Below are positions 9,426 through 21,119 of a DNA stretch of 64,000 nt, in pieces. The position numbers and the translations under genes are program-made. The stretch comes from Halictus rubicundus (Eukaryota > Arthropoda > Insecta > Hymenoptera > Halictidae): contig NW_027488716.1 of NCBI RefSeq assembly GCF_050948215.1, positions 372,001 to 436,000 of the forward strand, in the 5' to 3' direction. Each line of letters opens with the position of its first letter. The first letter of the stretch is position 1. A model generated the notes under the pieces. It was given only the letters and a program-made list of their open reading frames with translations, did no database searches and was not told the DNA's origin.

Positions 9426-11084
9426 CTCTTCGGGTTGGCTTTGCTCCGATCGGATCGTGATCGCGCGAATCGGTTGGCCTGCTTGGCTGTCCTCCCGTCG
9501 AGGGTTCGATGCGGACGGGAGGGCTGACCCGTTTCCCGATTGTTCGCGTACTCTATTGTTGTACTCCGTCTTACGGCACTCGTGTATGTCGTGGCCTGGG
9601 GTTTTACAATAATTACATAATTTCGCAGGTGCGCGCGATGCTACTCCGTTATCGTCGCGACGCTGTGGCGGTGTATATGTCGTGTCCGTGTCCGGGATAC
9701 GGGGATGGGTCTGTGATTAATTAGATAGCGGATGATTATCACTGCTTTATTACTACCGCGTACATGTGTTCGTGGAGGGCCTGTGATGTGACTGTCACAA
9801 GGTGGGGGGCCCTCTGGCGCTTACTAATATAACTTATCCTAACAGTATATGCGTCTCGATTTGGTCGCGCGCTATTATTGTTTACGGCGGTGTCACGATA
9901 AGAATTATACCGATGCGGCTCGGTGGGCCGTTCATCGCGCGGCCGGTTGGTGTATGCGGTGGCGCGATTACCGTAACCTGATTCGTTCCGGATATCAGCC
10001 CGTGATGGCTCGTGCCGGCGCGAGTCGTTGTTTGGGTTCATCACCGGCCCGCTCGAGTAACCGCTTGGGCGATAAGGCGAGGGTGACCGCTGTGGGAGGT
10101 ACCCATCCCGGCTACTTGTTTGGACATCGCGTCCTGTAAACCGAACTTGTTTATTTCCGAACCGTGCTTTGTCTAGTTCGAATTCCTTGAAGAACGCGAT
10201 GGCCTCATCGAACACGTCTAATAAGTCATTCCGCATGTGTCGTATTTCTGTGCGGAGTTCGGGTGTCAATCCCCGGATGAAGCTTCTACGCGTGAGGTTA
10301 TTAATGTTTTCAACGTCTGCGTCACGGTCGCAGTCGATGATAGCGGTGCGGAGATCCTTCACTCTACTAATATGTACATGAGGATGTGCTCATTCGATTT
10401 CATCGTTATGTTGGTCATTTCTCCACGGTAGTGGTCTACCGTGTGATCCGACCCGAACACATTCTTTAGCCGATTGCAAATGTCGGAAACTGAATTTAGA
10501 ACTTTATCCTCGACAGCGGAGTACGCGGCGCCTCGAAGCTTGCTAATGATTAATTTGGTCAACGTTCTTTCGGCGTTCAAGGGAATCGAGTCACGGGCCC
10601 GGTTGCATGCTCGCGTAAATTGAAGTACCGGTAAATTGTTTCCGTCGTAACTGGGTACGGCATCGATCGCGGCTTTGATCAAAACGTTTGCATTTTCACT
10701 GTCGTACGCGGCGTCGTTGTCCTGAGGGTGTCGGTCGTGGGAACGATTGTTTCCGAAATGTCGCAACGGATTCGAATCGGCTCGCGGGAGTCTTGGCAAG
10801 TTGTCTCCTTCACGTTTAAGAGCTAGGAGCTCGTTACGCAGAGCGGCAATTTCTTTCTGAGCTGCTTCGCGCTCTTCATCGGCCTGACGCTGTATTTCCT
10901 CGCGAGCGCGTTCAACTTCCTGCTCTACTGCTTTGTATTCGTTTTCGAGACGAGCGCGATTCTTTTCAGCCATGGCGGGTTCTCTACATAGGCGGCTTTC
11001 TTTGTTTTCTAATTGGATCTGCAAAGCGGCGAGTTCGTCTTGGGTCAATGCACGAGAGCGCGTATTATCTGCCGGGGTAGCCAT
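9413..11084 (-). pseudogene. gypsy Gag (coiled coil, capsid-like, CCHC knuckle), broken frame
   Basis: It starts MATPADNTRSRALTQDELAAL at 11084. Residues about 20-95 form a charged coiled coil (KNRARLENEYKAVEQEVERA). A capsid-like helical region follows (VPSYDGNNLPVLQFTRACNR; RSFIRGLTPELRTEIRHMRN) and then an Arg/Ser/Tyr-rich linker. A CCHC knuckle, CNYCKTPGHDIHEC, lies at about 9590-9630. The frame breaks near 10365, where a small indel separates the capsid halves, and again near 9740. The last gag frame stops with TAA at about 9413. The protease frame overlaps it in the -1 register, the usual gypsy gag/pro arrangement. Confidence 0.8.
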
Positions 11085-11121
11085 CGCGAATGTCAGGCGT
11101 ACCCCACCGCTGCCACCAAAT

Positions 11122-11300
11122 TGTTACGTCCCGCGGGTCACGTTTGCGTTTTAAAAACTATCGCGAGACCTTACCGCGGATCTAGACGTTATTTTCCTAA
11201 CTTTCGGTCCAATCGGCACGTTCGTCCGTAATCTGACTCGGGAATCGCGACGATTGCTAAACTCGGCACTTACCCGCGCTGCTTCGCTGCCCTATTGTAA
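11122..11300 (-). repeat. partial LTR of the gypsy remnant
   Basis: The plus strand begins TGTTACGTCCCGCGGGTCAC; the minus strand therefore ends ...GTAACA before the gag leader. The outer edge is uncertain and no partner LTR is seen. Confidence 0.45.
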
Positions 11301-12270
11301 GGCCTACAGATGTAGTGCTCTTCGAACCATTTATCTTTCTCCTTTATCATTTTTTCGTAAATGCAATAATAACGGAGTTATGACTTGAAACAATTGCGTG
11401 GACCACCCTGTATAAGGATGTGCGATGCTGTTTCACTAAGTGCCAGGAACGTTTCCTATTTCCATGGTGTTGTAAAGGAGAGGTACGGATAGATTACCTA
11501 AGGAGCTGTGGAGCCCCTAAAAACATTTTTTTTTTGTGCCACGCACAGCAGGGAACTGTCAACGCGCTCTCGAAAGGCCATCTGGAAAGGGTCGAGAGGC
11601 CAGAGAAGAAATTCGGTTCCAAAGTCTGACACGGTTGCCGTTAGTAAACGCTAGGACCAAAACCAGGGTTGTAATTTTGAGCCGGCCGGCCGGGCCGGTG
11701 AGATGTGCATCGACCTTTATGCTGGTTAACGATATAAGAAATAGAATACAATATGGAAATAGTAGGAACTAGAAGACGCTTGATATAGTAACGCTTTGGA
11801 ATGGAATTGCTAGATGTGAGCGCGACTGAAGGGCGATCAAGAGCGAGCTTTCGTTTTTCTAGGGACTGCACGGACCTCCTTCGCTCGGGGTCCGTGTGGG
11901 GCGAGCGTGACGCAACCGGGTATCAAGGTGGGCTCGACATTATCGTAAATATCGAGAGATTTAGTGCTCGTGTGGAGTTCGTAGGAACTTTTCACCCTAG
12001 CAGGAACGTATAGGATCTCAATGACACGCCGATCACGTTGTATGCTTACGTATCAATCAAATGAGAGCGGGGACCCAGAAAAATTGGATCATGGATCGCT
12101 TTTATTAATTTCGCGGACATCGTTCGCGCCACTGCGGCGAGGATGTGTACCCGAGTTTCGCGGCCTATACCGCGAATGTTAAAGGCCTTGTTGAGGTTGG
12201 GATGTTCCGGGGTATTCGGGGAAAACACTCTAGTACGCGTAGTGTAAACTACATTTATTCATAACGATAT
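11301..12270. other. unassigned, with a DNA-transposon-type end
   Basis: GTGGACCACCCTGTATAAGG at about 11398-11417 looks like another CACCCTGTA terminus. The remaining sequence has short open frames with no recognisable motif. Confidence 0.3.
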
Positions 12271-12541
12271 TGTTGCGGAGGCTTCGGCTCCGCCTCGCCG
12301 GCGAACATATCCCTCAACTAAACAACAACACCGAACACTACCAACAACTAAATAACTATTTGTTGGCTGTCAACGGACAATGTTAAAAGATGCGATACAG
12401 GTGCGTGCTCTCGCTTCGTCGACTCGAGAGGTTCTGTCGTCTGTCTTCTTCTTAACAACAACCCCGTTGGCCGGATACCACAATATCGATACGACGGCCA
12501 ACTTCTCTCGATCGCCGCAATCGACAGCTTCCATCGTAACA
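12271..12541 (-). repeat. 3' LTR of the gypsy element
   Basis: Matches 16620-16890 with only scattered substitutions (e.g. ACATAT here against ACACAT there). Flanked outside by ATAT. Confidence 0.95.
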
Positions 12542-13181
12542 CTGCTCCCCCTCTCGAAAAACGGGCGTCCCGACCGCGGCTAAATTCGTCTGTGGTAACG
12601 TCCCAACCTTCATGCCTCGTAATCGAAAGACGGCTCCTTGACATGTTAACCTCTGTCTGAAAAGTCGGTGAAAGAAAAGAAATTTGCTTTAACCCGGTGG
12701 CCTTAATCAGACAGTAAACGTCCCGACATTTGTCCTCTGTCTCAGGGGAAAACCACCTAAAAACCCTGAGCAGGACGCTGGCACGAGGTATTTCCCTTAA
12801 TGCTTCAGTGTAGTTATTCCGTCGACTTCTCGCCCTTCCCCTTGACTCTTGTGGCTTGAGTGCTTCTTTCTTGACGTTTTCCCGGGTGCTGCCCTCTCCC
12901 CGGGCGATCACCGAGTCCTCTCCAGGATGCACCTCCAATCATCGCGAAATCTATCCGCGATAATATGGTGACTGGTGCACCACTCTTTGTGGACCAGTCG
13001 GGAAAGGGGGTACCCTCCTGAGGACGTATCCTCGCGAGGATACCACTTCCTCCCCCGAATTCCTAGGACTGTCTCTTCCACAAATGGAAAGTGATCGAGG
13101 TGCCGGAACGGAGTCGCACCCTCGCCTTCTTTCGATGCAGCGTCCTCTTCGTGGGCGAAAAGTGTCTAGGAATTCGGATTC
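12542..13181 (-). other. 3' region between pol and LTR
   Basis: Contains the polypurine tract next to the LTR. A frame ending in DEFSRGRDARFSRGGAV reads across into the LTR. Phrases of this kind are common near the 3' end of insect gypsy elements, but I do not claim a separate protein. Confidence 0.5.
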
Positions 13182-16100
13182 CTATCCTAAACCACTGTAA
13201 GGTGCAAGCCGATTCACGTGAACAACCTTCGGTTTTGCCTTAGGAGATCGAACTATTCGAAAAATTAATTCGTTCAATCGATTCTTGACGATATACGGTC
13301 CTTCCCAGTCAGATTGGAGTTTTGGGCACCGGCCTCTTGTACGTCGTGGATTAAATAGCCAGACCTTGTCAACCGGATTGAAGGAAACCGGATTTGCGTG
13401 AACATAGTACCAGGACTTCATTTTGTCACCACTAATCTTCATTCGTTGGCGTACAAAATCATGGATTCCCAAGATTTTAGCCCTCATTTCTCCGATGTAA
13501 GCTCCCTCCTCCTTCCTTCCAGAAGCGTAGTTACTGCCTCTCAGGAGATTCAAAGGAAGTCGTAATTCTCGACCCATGAGGACCATTGCCGGAGTATTTC
13601 GAGTTACCTCATGTTGAGAAGTCCGATATGCTAAAAGGAACGTCGGTATCCATTCATCCCAGTCTTTTTGATGTTCGGAAACAAACTGTGTCAGATACTG
13701 TAACAATGTACGAATCATCCTTTCGACGAGTCCGTCCGATTGGGGATGTAAGGGTGTCGTCCTTGTCTTTCTAATTCCAAGCAACCTCATCAACTGTTTG
13801 AAGACACTCGACTCGAAATTCCTACCTTGATCTGAATGCAGTTCTAGTGGCACACCATGGCGACTTATTACATCTGTTAAAAGGGTCTTCGCAATGGTTG
13901 TTGCTTTTTGATTCGGAAGCGGAATTACTTCTGGCCACTTCGAGAAATAATCTACGACAACAAGGGCATATCTGTTTCCGGTCATAGATTTTGGCAAAGG
14001 GCCCACAATGTCAAGTGCAATTCTTTCAAAAGGTGCTCCAACATTGTAAATCTTTAAAGAGCCTTTTCCTCTCTCCCTAGAACCCTTCTTCGCTACGCAG
14101 CTGTCGCAACGACGGCACCATTCCTCAACATCTCGACGATGATCAGGCCAGAAAAACCTTTGTCGAATCTTAGCAAGTGTTTTGCGAACTCCGAAGTGTC
14201 CTCCCCATGGGGTGTTGTGACACTCGCGTAACACCTCTTCGGTTTTGCATCTAGGGACGATTAGTAACGGAACTGCTTCCTTCCCGTCCGTAGATTCCCA
14301 CCTCCGGAAAAGCAAACCCTTTCTCGCTTCAAGAGAGTCCCAAATTTTCCAGTAAAATTTTGTTACGGGGGAAAATGCGGAAACTTCCTGCCAGTTTGGC
14401 TTATTTCGTTCGATTATCCTCCGCAAAATGAAGTTTATTTCTCCATCGGTCTCTTGCGCTTTCCTCCATTCCTCCGAATTGGCGTTTCCACAGATCGTCC
14501 TGAACACGTGCTCTTCCTTTTCGCACATTTCTTCACGTGACTCCCTCTCCTCAAGGCGATGGCAATATTTACATTGCGAAATTTCGTATGGTCTTCTTGA
14601 CAGACTGTCTGCATTGACATGCAACTTCCCTTCTCGATGTCTAATTTCAAAATCATACTGTTGCAGCCTTTCTCTCCAGCGAGCCGTTTGTCCTTCCGGA
14701 TTCTTGAACGACAATAGCCACCTTAACTCAGCATGATCAGTCCTTACCAGAAATTTTCGACCATAAAGATAGGGGTGAAAATGTTCTATGGACTTAATTA
14801 TCGCCAAAAGTTCCCGTCTTGTAACGCAATAATTCCTTTCTGCTTTTCCCAGCATTTTTGAAAAGTATGCAATAACTTTCTCCTCTTCACATTGAACTTG
14901 CGAGAGGATTGCTCCAATGGCAAAATTCGACGCATCTGTATCCAAAATGAAATCTGCGTCTAATAAAGGATAAGCTAATATCGGAGATTCGGAAAGACGC
15001 TGCTTCAGCCACTCGAATACCTTTTGATATTCTTCCGACCATACAAACGTAATTTTATCTTCCGTCAGGCGATGTAGTGGCCTAGCGATGGAAGAAAAAT
15101 CTTTGACGAATTTTCTATAATAAGTGCAAAGTCCGAGAAAACTCCTTAATTCCGTTTTACTCCTCGGAATTGGCCATTTCTGGATTGCCATTATCTTTTC
15201 GGGATCCGTTTTAATCCCGCGTTCGGAAACGATATGTCCAAGGTATCGCACCTCTTTGCAGAAGAAATTGCATTTTTTGGATTCGCTAATAGTTTGGCTT
15301 GGCGCAGGCGTACGAAGACAGTCCTCAAATTGTCCATGTTTTCTTCGAAACTTCTTCCATAAACAATTATGTCGTCTAGATATACTAGGCAGATTTTCCC
15401 ACAAAGGCCTTTCAATACCGTGTCCATAAGACGTTCAAACGTGGCAGGGGCATTACAAAGTCCGAAAGGCATCACTCTGAATTGCCAAAGCCCTTCTCCC
15501 ACGCAGAATGCTGTCTTTTCACGGTCCCTTTCGTCAACCATAATCTGCCAATATCCACTTTGCAGATCTATGGTTGAAAACCAAGACGATTCAGCTAGAG
15601 CATCTAGCGTTTCTTCAATTCTCGGCAACGGATAAGAATCTTTTTTCGTGACATCATTTAACCGCCGATAGTCCACACAAAATCTCGTGCTGCCATCCTT
15701 TTTCTTCACGAGAACGATAGGAGAGGACCATGGACTTTTCGACTCCTCAATTACTCCCTGCCTTTCCATCTTCGCGAGTAATTCTTTAACTTCGTCTCGT
15801 CGGTGAAAAGGGAGACGTCGCGGTGCCTGTTTGATTGGTGCACAATCTCCTGTGTCAATCCTATGTTGGACAACATCACAATTCCCAACATGTTCAGGAT
15901 TTTCTGCGAATATATCCTGAAATTCATGTGTTACTTTCGCAAATGCTGTCTTCCGTGGCGGAGATAAGGCCGAGCAGCAACGCTGGAAAAGATCTTCTAA
16001 GTGCTTCGGTACAGGTGGAACCGCAACCTCCTGTACCTCTTCCGCTACCGGAGTCTCCTCTTCCATCTTCGCTAATAAAGCTGCATCCTCCTTATTACGT

Positions 16101-16602
16101 ATCTATTGACCGATAAAGCCGACCTCTTCCTTCTCGGCTATTTGTAGTTTCCTCGCCCAATAATCGAGCCTACACGCGTGTTTCTGGAGGAATCCGTTCC
16201 CCAAAATACACTCCTCCGCCATTTCGATCAGGAAAAATTCTTCCTCTGTTTCGAAACTATTGATTTTAATGGGACATTTGTACCTGCCTTGAATCGGTAA
16301 ATTTTCCCCGGAAATGGACACAATTTTGATTTCCAGAAGTCCTTCCGCCGCGCCAAGCTTACTTCTGGGATTGAACTTATCCGTCCCCAAAAGATTTACG
16401 CTCGATCCCGTGTCGATTATTATCGTAGCCATTTTTCCATCGATGAATCCCTCGATGGCCGTACAATCTTTCTTCAAATAAGTCTTCAGCACGACAGGGG
16501 TAGAAGAAGGTGAAGTCACAGTCTCCCCTCCTACTATGACTTCTTTGCGTTTCCCATCCTCTGTGTTTGTCTCTTCGGGCAGTCCTTCTGGAGATGCCCA
16601 GT
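13182..16602 (-). pseudogene. gypsy Pol: protease, reverse transcriptase, RNase H, integrase
   Basis: Domains in order on the minus strand. Protease with intact IIIDTGSSVNLLG (Asp codon near 16412). Reverse transcriptase with VDYRRLND, the PFGLCNAPATFERLMD block and catalytic YLDDIIVYG (near 15375). RNase H with DTDASNFAIGAILSQ. Integrase with the HHCC zinc site (ECHNTPWGGHFG ... CRRCDSC) and a D,D-35-E core (LDIVGPLP, HSDQGRNF, DGLVERM). A GPY/F-type tail follows, ending HVNRLAPYSGLG. There are two defects: an in-frame TAG at 16103-16105 between protease and reverse transcriptase, and a one-base loss in a T6 run (plus strand 15273-15278) inside reverse transcriptase after YLDD. No gag and no envelope gene. 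Confidence 0.93.
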
Positions 16603-16619
16603 CTGACTTCTGACACCAA

Positions 16620-16890
16620 TGTTGCGGAGGCTTCGGCTCCGCCTCGCCGGCGAACACATCCCTCAACTAAACAACAACACCGAACACTACCAACAAGTAA
16701 ATAACTATTTATTGGCTGTCAACGGACAATGTTAAAAGATGCGATACAGGTGCGTGCTCTCGCTTCGTCGACTCGAGAGGTTCTGTCGTCTGTCTTCTTC
16801 TTAACAACAACCCCGTTGGCCGGATACCACAATATCGATACGACGGCCAACTTCTCTCGATCGCCGCAATCGACAGCTTCCATCGTAACA
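16620..16890 (-). repeat. 5' LTR of the gypsy element
   Basis: Partner of 12271-12541. The leader that follows on the minus strand starts TTGGTGTCAG, the likely primer binding site. Confidence 0.95.
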
Positions 16891-17109
16891 ATATGATACT
16901 GCATAATATAACACGAAAGGTAAAACGATCGATTCGCAAACACAAGACAGCATCATCGCGAGATGCGAACTTGTTCTTCCCGCCGCGCAAGCTCGTGCAC
17001 GTTCCGCCGCGCTCGGCTGGGCATGCGCGTGACCCCAACAGGCCTATACCGATGCTTGCTCATCGGCACTTTCTTGACCCGTTTTGATGGAGGCTCTCGT
17101 TCTATTGAT

Positions 17110-17705
17110 CGTTATTACCAATGTGTCTTGGGCAAAGTCGATCGTTGCCTTTGATCGTCGCAACGTTCGACGCCGATGATGAAGTCACAGACTAGGCCGG
17201 GAACTATCACCACCGGGGCTTCAAGCGTGATATTTGGGTGGGTGATGGTTACCCATATTTGTTTTTTCAATCGGGCTGATTTATTGCCCGTAGCTCGTAT
17301 CACGAATGCACCAGTGACTGGTAACATGGGGCATTTGTCTAACTGATCTTGGTGTTTTTGGACCAGTTTTCTGACATTGCCGTTACCGTGCTTCTGGTGT
17401 CGACAATAGCTTTAACGGGTACGCCCTCGATTCTTAGGTGGACCTCGGAGCTGTTGTTGGCCCCTGGCTCGTGACATTCCTCTATTGTGAGGTCTCGACG
17501 AGGATCTCCGAATATCGAGCCGATCGTCACGTGAAATTCTTCCCTGTTTCGATCCTGGGAGGTGGCTCTCGTCTGAGATGGGAAGTCACTCAGACGTCCT
17601 TCAGAGTGCCCCCTTATTCGTTTTCCGAGATGATTTCCTCTTCACGTATTTCGACGACTTCTTCGGGGTTTTCACTCTCCTCTAATTGCGTCGCTCAAAT
17701 GTGAC
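17110..17705 (-). pseudogene. fossil gypsy retropepsin
   Basis: Two neighbouring minus-strand frames make one protease. The first has VPVKAIVDTRSTVTAMSENW, where the active-site DTG has become DTR. The second has LPVTGAFVIRATGNKSARLK followed by PVVIVPGLVCDFIIGVE, the carboxy-terminal strand of the fold. A frame break separates them near 17330. No matching reverse transcriptase is nearby. This family differs from the two other gypsy proteases in the window. Confidence 0.7.
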
Positions 17706-17934
17706 TTGGGCGTGCATTCCACCGTTTGTCATCTTGGCTTCCGATCTTTGGACAGTGTCTATTCGATGGACAGCCTCCGCTGTCTGTGATTTTTTCAGAC
17801 ATTTGCCTTAATGGGAGCCGTCAGATCACGCGCAAAGAGAAAATACGCACTGGACTCGCGAGAAAGGGCGTTTATGGCAACAGTAACGTCAGTACGTCAA
17901 CTATGTACATATCCGTTGACATTTCGCCGAGTGT

Positions 17935-18075
17935 TTCGGAATTATATCATATTTGGTTTCATCTTAATCAGAGAATGCCACGAATATGTTGGTAAAAGTT
18001 TCATTAAAAAATAACGAAAAATAAAGAAGTTTTGTAATTGGATTAGTAGCGGTCTTCTGATCTCACACCGAGATA
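17935..18075. repeat. dispersed repeat, homologous to 25105-25250
   Basis: Shared phrases in the same order: TTAATCAGA(A)GAATGCCACGAAT, AGTTTTG(C/T)AATT and CACACCGA(G)ATAT. Identity is moderate with small gaps. Family unknown. Confidence 0.6.
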
Positions 18076-18227
18076 TAGCCGACATGTGTGATCCACTCCT
18101 CGGCGACGACGGTTCTCGAGTTTCGCTGTCCGCTTATCCGTGTTAACATTATATCGGAGACGGATATTTTCTCCGTTTGAATGTTAGTCATTTTGGTGTG
18201 CCATAGGTTTTTTATGACTTTTAGGTT

Positions 18228-18728
18228 TAGGATTAAAAGTGGTCAGTTGTGTTTCCTAAAAGTCCAATCTACGTCTGTCCAGAGCCCAAATTGCGAATTT
18301 TTACCTCATCGTGGAGTAATTTGTAATATTCGGCAGAAAACTCGCTTTCTGAAGCAAGTATGACGTCACAAGATGGCTGTCGCAGAGAGATTCTCTTAAT
18401 TTCGAGAGATTTAGTGTTCGTATCGAAAAAAAGGCTCTGCACAGACGTAGCAAAAACATGCGCAAACACGGTGGTATGCATTTTTTAATTGATTACTTAT
18501 TTATTTAAGACGTAAAATGTCTAGAAAAAAGGCACCATTCAAACACTGTACGTTGCGATAGAATACGGTCGATAATGCAAATCGATAGTAGAGGTTTACA
18601 TATGTACAATATGTATGCTGCCGAATATTGCAAATTACTCGACGATGAGGCAGAAATTCGCATTTTGGCCTCTGAACAGACCTAGATTGAACCTTCAGGA
18701 AGGACAATTGACCACTTATAAACTGCTC
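18228..18728. repeat. inverted-repeat element, arms about 115 bp
   Basis: The left arm (18228-18345) contains AGTGGTCAGTTGT, CCAGAGCCCAAATTGCGAAT and ACTTGTAATATTCGGCA-like phrases. The right arm (18612-18728) is its diverged reverse complement. About 265 bp separate the arms, and open frames on both strands repeat the same arm peptides. A decayed MITE-like element is likely. Confidence 0.6.
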
Positions 18729-19477
18729 ATTGCAATATTGAAGCGGCAGTTTGAAAAAGTTTCTGACCCTTGCACGTTTCGCAAGACGCCACGACCTTCG
18801 AGTCACCGATTCTGTTGAAACTTTGCACACTTATAGATCTCATTGTCCTGTTCACGAATATATATCATTATAGCGGCAGATACTGAATAGTTTTCGAGTT
18901 TCATTATTTCCTGTGTAATGCCGTATTTTTTCTACGGTACAACAAGATTTGGTTTGCCAGCGTGCCAAGTTTTCAGCCGGACGACCAGTGTTCAAATCCT
19001 GTCGACTAACGCATTTTTTTTTTTACTTTTATTATGTTTTGTCACTGTGTCGGATCGATTGCTTTCTGATGTCCCTATCGGCGATTTTGTGCTGAGTGAA
19101 ATGTTCGCGGCAGAGTGTCGTATGGGGTCATACCATATGTCGGATCGATGTTTTGTCACTGTATCTTTATATTAGCAATTTCACATCGGAAAGTAGTAAA
19201 ATATATCACCTCGCAATTCTAATTACGGATCAGACAGAATTTCAGTATCAAGGAACGTTCGAAAGGACAATATCATATAAGGTAGAAAAGACCGCACTTG
19301 TTCAAGAAAAGGTATTTATTTTTTTAAAATTAATTTACAGAATAATCATTATATAATTTATGTAGGGATTTGGTGTCAGGCTGGTCGAAATCAATATATA
19401 TCGGTGTATGTGATACGTTTAGTAACTTAAACGTTGAGTCGGCTACACTTGCTCCACAAGATCGGTCCTCTGCCGAA
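18729..19477. other. unassigned sequence
   Basis: No recognisable gene or repeat edge; includes a short T-run at about 19012. Confidence 0.25.
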
Positions 19478-19478
19478 A

Positions 19479-19479
<1 letters not shown>

Positions 19480-19510
<31 letters not shown>

Positions 19511-19527
19511 CCTCTCTCGCTCTCTCG
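19480..19527. repeat. (CT)n microsatellite
   Basis: About 48 bp of TCTCTC with a few A and CC interruptions, next to a CTCG-rich stretch. Confidence 0.9.
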
Positions 19528-19661
19528 CTGCCAAACTCTGACTCTCTACTTCCGCGACCGCGACCTACCTCGCATATATAGGCCGATGGTCCTTAAACAT
19601 ACACCCGAATCGGATCACCTACATCGCTCGCGGTCGTCGCACCTTCCTTACTCTCTCACAT

Positions 19662-20735
19662 TCATTCGCACGCGCTCGCTCGGGCATTCACCTGTCGCCG
19701 TGTTGATGTTTTTCGGCCATCCGCGGACGACCTGCTCCACAAAAACGCTGGTCGTTCTTTGGTCGGTCGACCTGGTTTTCCGGTTTTTATCTTTCGAGGT
19801 CTTCCTGGACCACGCCTCGGACCAATTTCTTCGTTTGTATTGTTTTCCGTATCCGGTGAATGATCGGGCGTTGTGTTGGTTGCGGGCGTAGTTCGCTCTT
19901 CCGGTGTTGTCTCTCCATTGGTATCGGCGGTTCCGATGCTTATGATTCTGAACCTTCCGTTTGCAGTTTCTTCTGTGATGATATCGTCGAACTTGTCTTC
20001 CGAGTCGAATTCGTCCAGAAATTTCACGTCTCTTGTCGTTCGAATTCTGTTTTCGCTCGGAATCCATACGCGATACGCTTTGGATTCGTTCGAGTATCCT
20101 ACGAAGATACCTGCGATTCCTCTTCGATCGAACTTCCCCTTATTTTGGGTTTTGTCCAGCACGTATGCTCTGCATCCGAATGTTTTGAGAAATCTGATAT
20201 TCGGTTCTTTCCCGGACCATATCTCGTGAGGGGTTTTACCGTCCAGGCTTTTGGTGATGCATCTGTTGCGTATGAAGTTGGCGGTGGCAATTGCTTCCGC
20301 CCAGAATTTAGGTGGAAGTCCCGATTGTATTAGCATGCATCGCGCCGATTCGACTAAGGTGCGGTTTTTGCGTTCGGCGATTCCGTTCTGCTCCGGTGTG
20401 TGAACGGTTGTTAAACGTCGGCAGATCCCGGCTTTACTGAAAATTTCGTTTAATATGTTATTACAATACTCCGTTCCGTTATCCGACTGAACGGCTTTTA
20501 TTTTGCGCCCGGTCTGCGTCTCAACGAAGTTTTTGTATTCGATGAACCTGGTAGTTACCTCGTCCTTACTCTTAAGGAAATATACCTCGCACCATCGACT
20601 GTGATCGTCGATTAATGTCATGAAGTAACGTGCGCCTCCAATTGATGCAGTTCGCATCGAGCCGCACAGATCCGTATGCACGATATCCAAGAGATTTGAC
20701 GATCGCTTGGATTTGGATGTTGTTCGGGAACGGCA
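19662..20735 (-). pseudogene. copia integrase with two AT-hook-like motifs
   Basis: D,D-35-E catalytic residues are all present: DIVHTDLCGSM, AVQSDNGTEYCNN and PEQNGIAERKNRTL. The downstream copia block FWAEAIATANFIRNRC ... FGCRAYVLDK and FVGYSNESKAYRVW is intact too. The linker then carries GPGRPRKIKTGKPGRPTK, two GRP AT-hook-like cores. The frame decays after about residue 345, before any reverse transcriptase motif. Within this segment there is no stop in over 1 kb. Confidence 0.9.
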
Positions 20736-21118
20736 TAAAACCGACTTCAAGCATTGTATTATATTTTATTGTTTAATCGACCGTATGTACATAATTGTAA
20801 TAAACGCACGACAAAGGCTGATCGACAACGCGTGCGCGCGGCTTGCCCCGTCGCACCCCTCCTCAACCCCCGCGTGCGCCACGGGTGGATCGAGCAGCTC
20901 GCGGCGGGCGAGGGGAGCGGGCGGGTGTGGCGCGTGCGCCGCGCGACGGTTGATCGATCTCAGTTCGATCACGACCACACACGTTGAGCATCGAGTTTTC
21001 TTTCTTGCGATCCATCGTTTGTCCGTCGATTCCGTCATACTCGTTTTCCCAGTTCTTCCGATTACGACTGAGACAGTATTTGCCTCAGCTACGAGGCAAA
21101 CTCGACTTGTCGTTAACA
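20735..21118. repeat. GC-rich insertion inside copia
   Basis: About 360 bp sit between the protease-preintegrase frame (ending after KLTSLPF) and the integrase frame (resuming before KSKRSSNLLDIVHTDLCG). Read on the minus strand it starts TGTTAACGACAAG and ends AATATAATACA, so it could be a solo LTR (TGTTAA...ACA), but no clean target duplication is visible. The core (20830-20960) is unusually GC-rich. Confidence 0.55.
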
Positions 21119-21119
21119 G

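Larger units (their letters stand above)
9190..11130 (-). mobile_element. Ty3/gypsy LTR retrotransposon remnant (gag-protease only)
   Basis: Read on the minus strand: an LTR edge ending GGGACGTAACA at 11122, a leader TTTGGTGGCAGCGGTGGGG, gag from ATG at 11084, a zinc knuckle, then a protease that fades out near 9190. Reverse transcriptase, RNase H, integrase and the second LTR are absent, so about 3-4 kb has been lost. The far edge of the LTR (about 11300) could not be fixed. Confidence 0.8.
12271..16890 (-). mobile_element. Ty3/gypsy LTR retrotransposon with both LTRs, no gag
   Basis: Two nearly identical 271-bp LTRs (12271-12541 and 16620-16890) flank a minus-strand pol. Both start TGTTGCGGAGG and end CATCGTAACA on the plus strand, with a 4-bp ATAT target duplication (12267-12270, 16891-16894). 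The leader after the 5' LTR is TTGGTGTCAGAAGTCAGAC. A polypurine tract, GAGAGGGGGAGCAG, abuts the 3' LTR. At 4.6 kb it is short because gag is missing: the protease region starts straight after the leader. The close LTR match suggests fairly recent insertion. Confidence 0.95.

Noticed and set aside
12348..12938. A 196-codon gene next to the gypsy 3' LTR
   Set aside because: It reads across the LTR border and the LTR part is repeated at 16709-17038; only its first half could be element-encoded.
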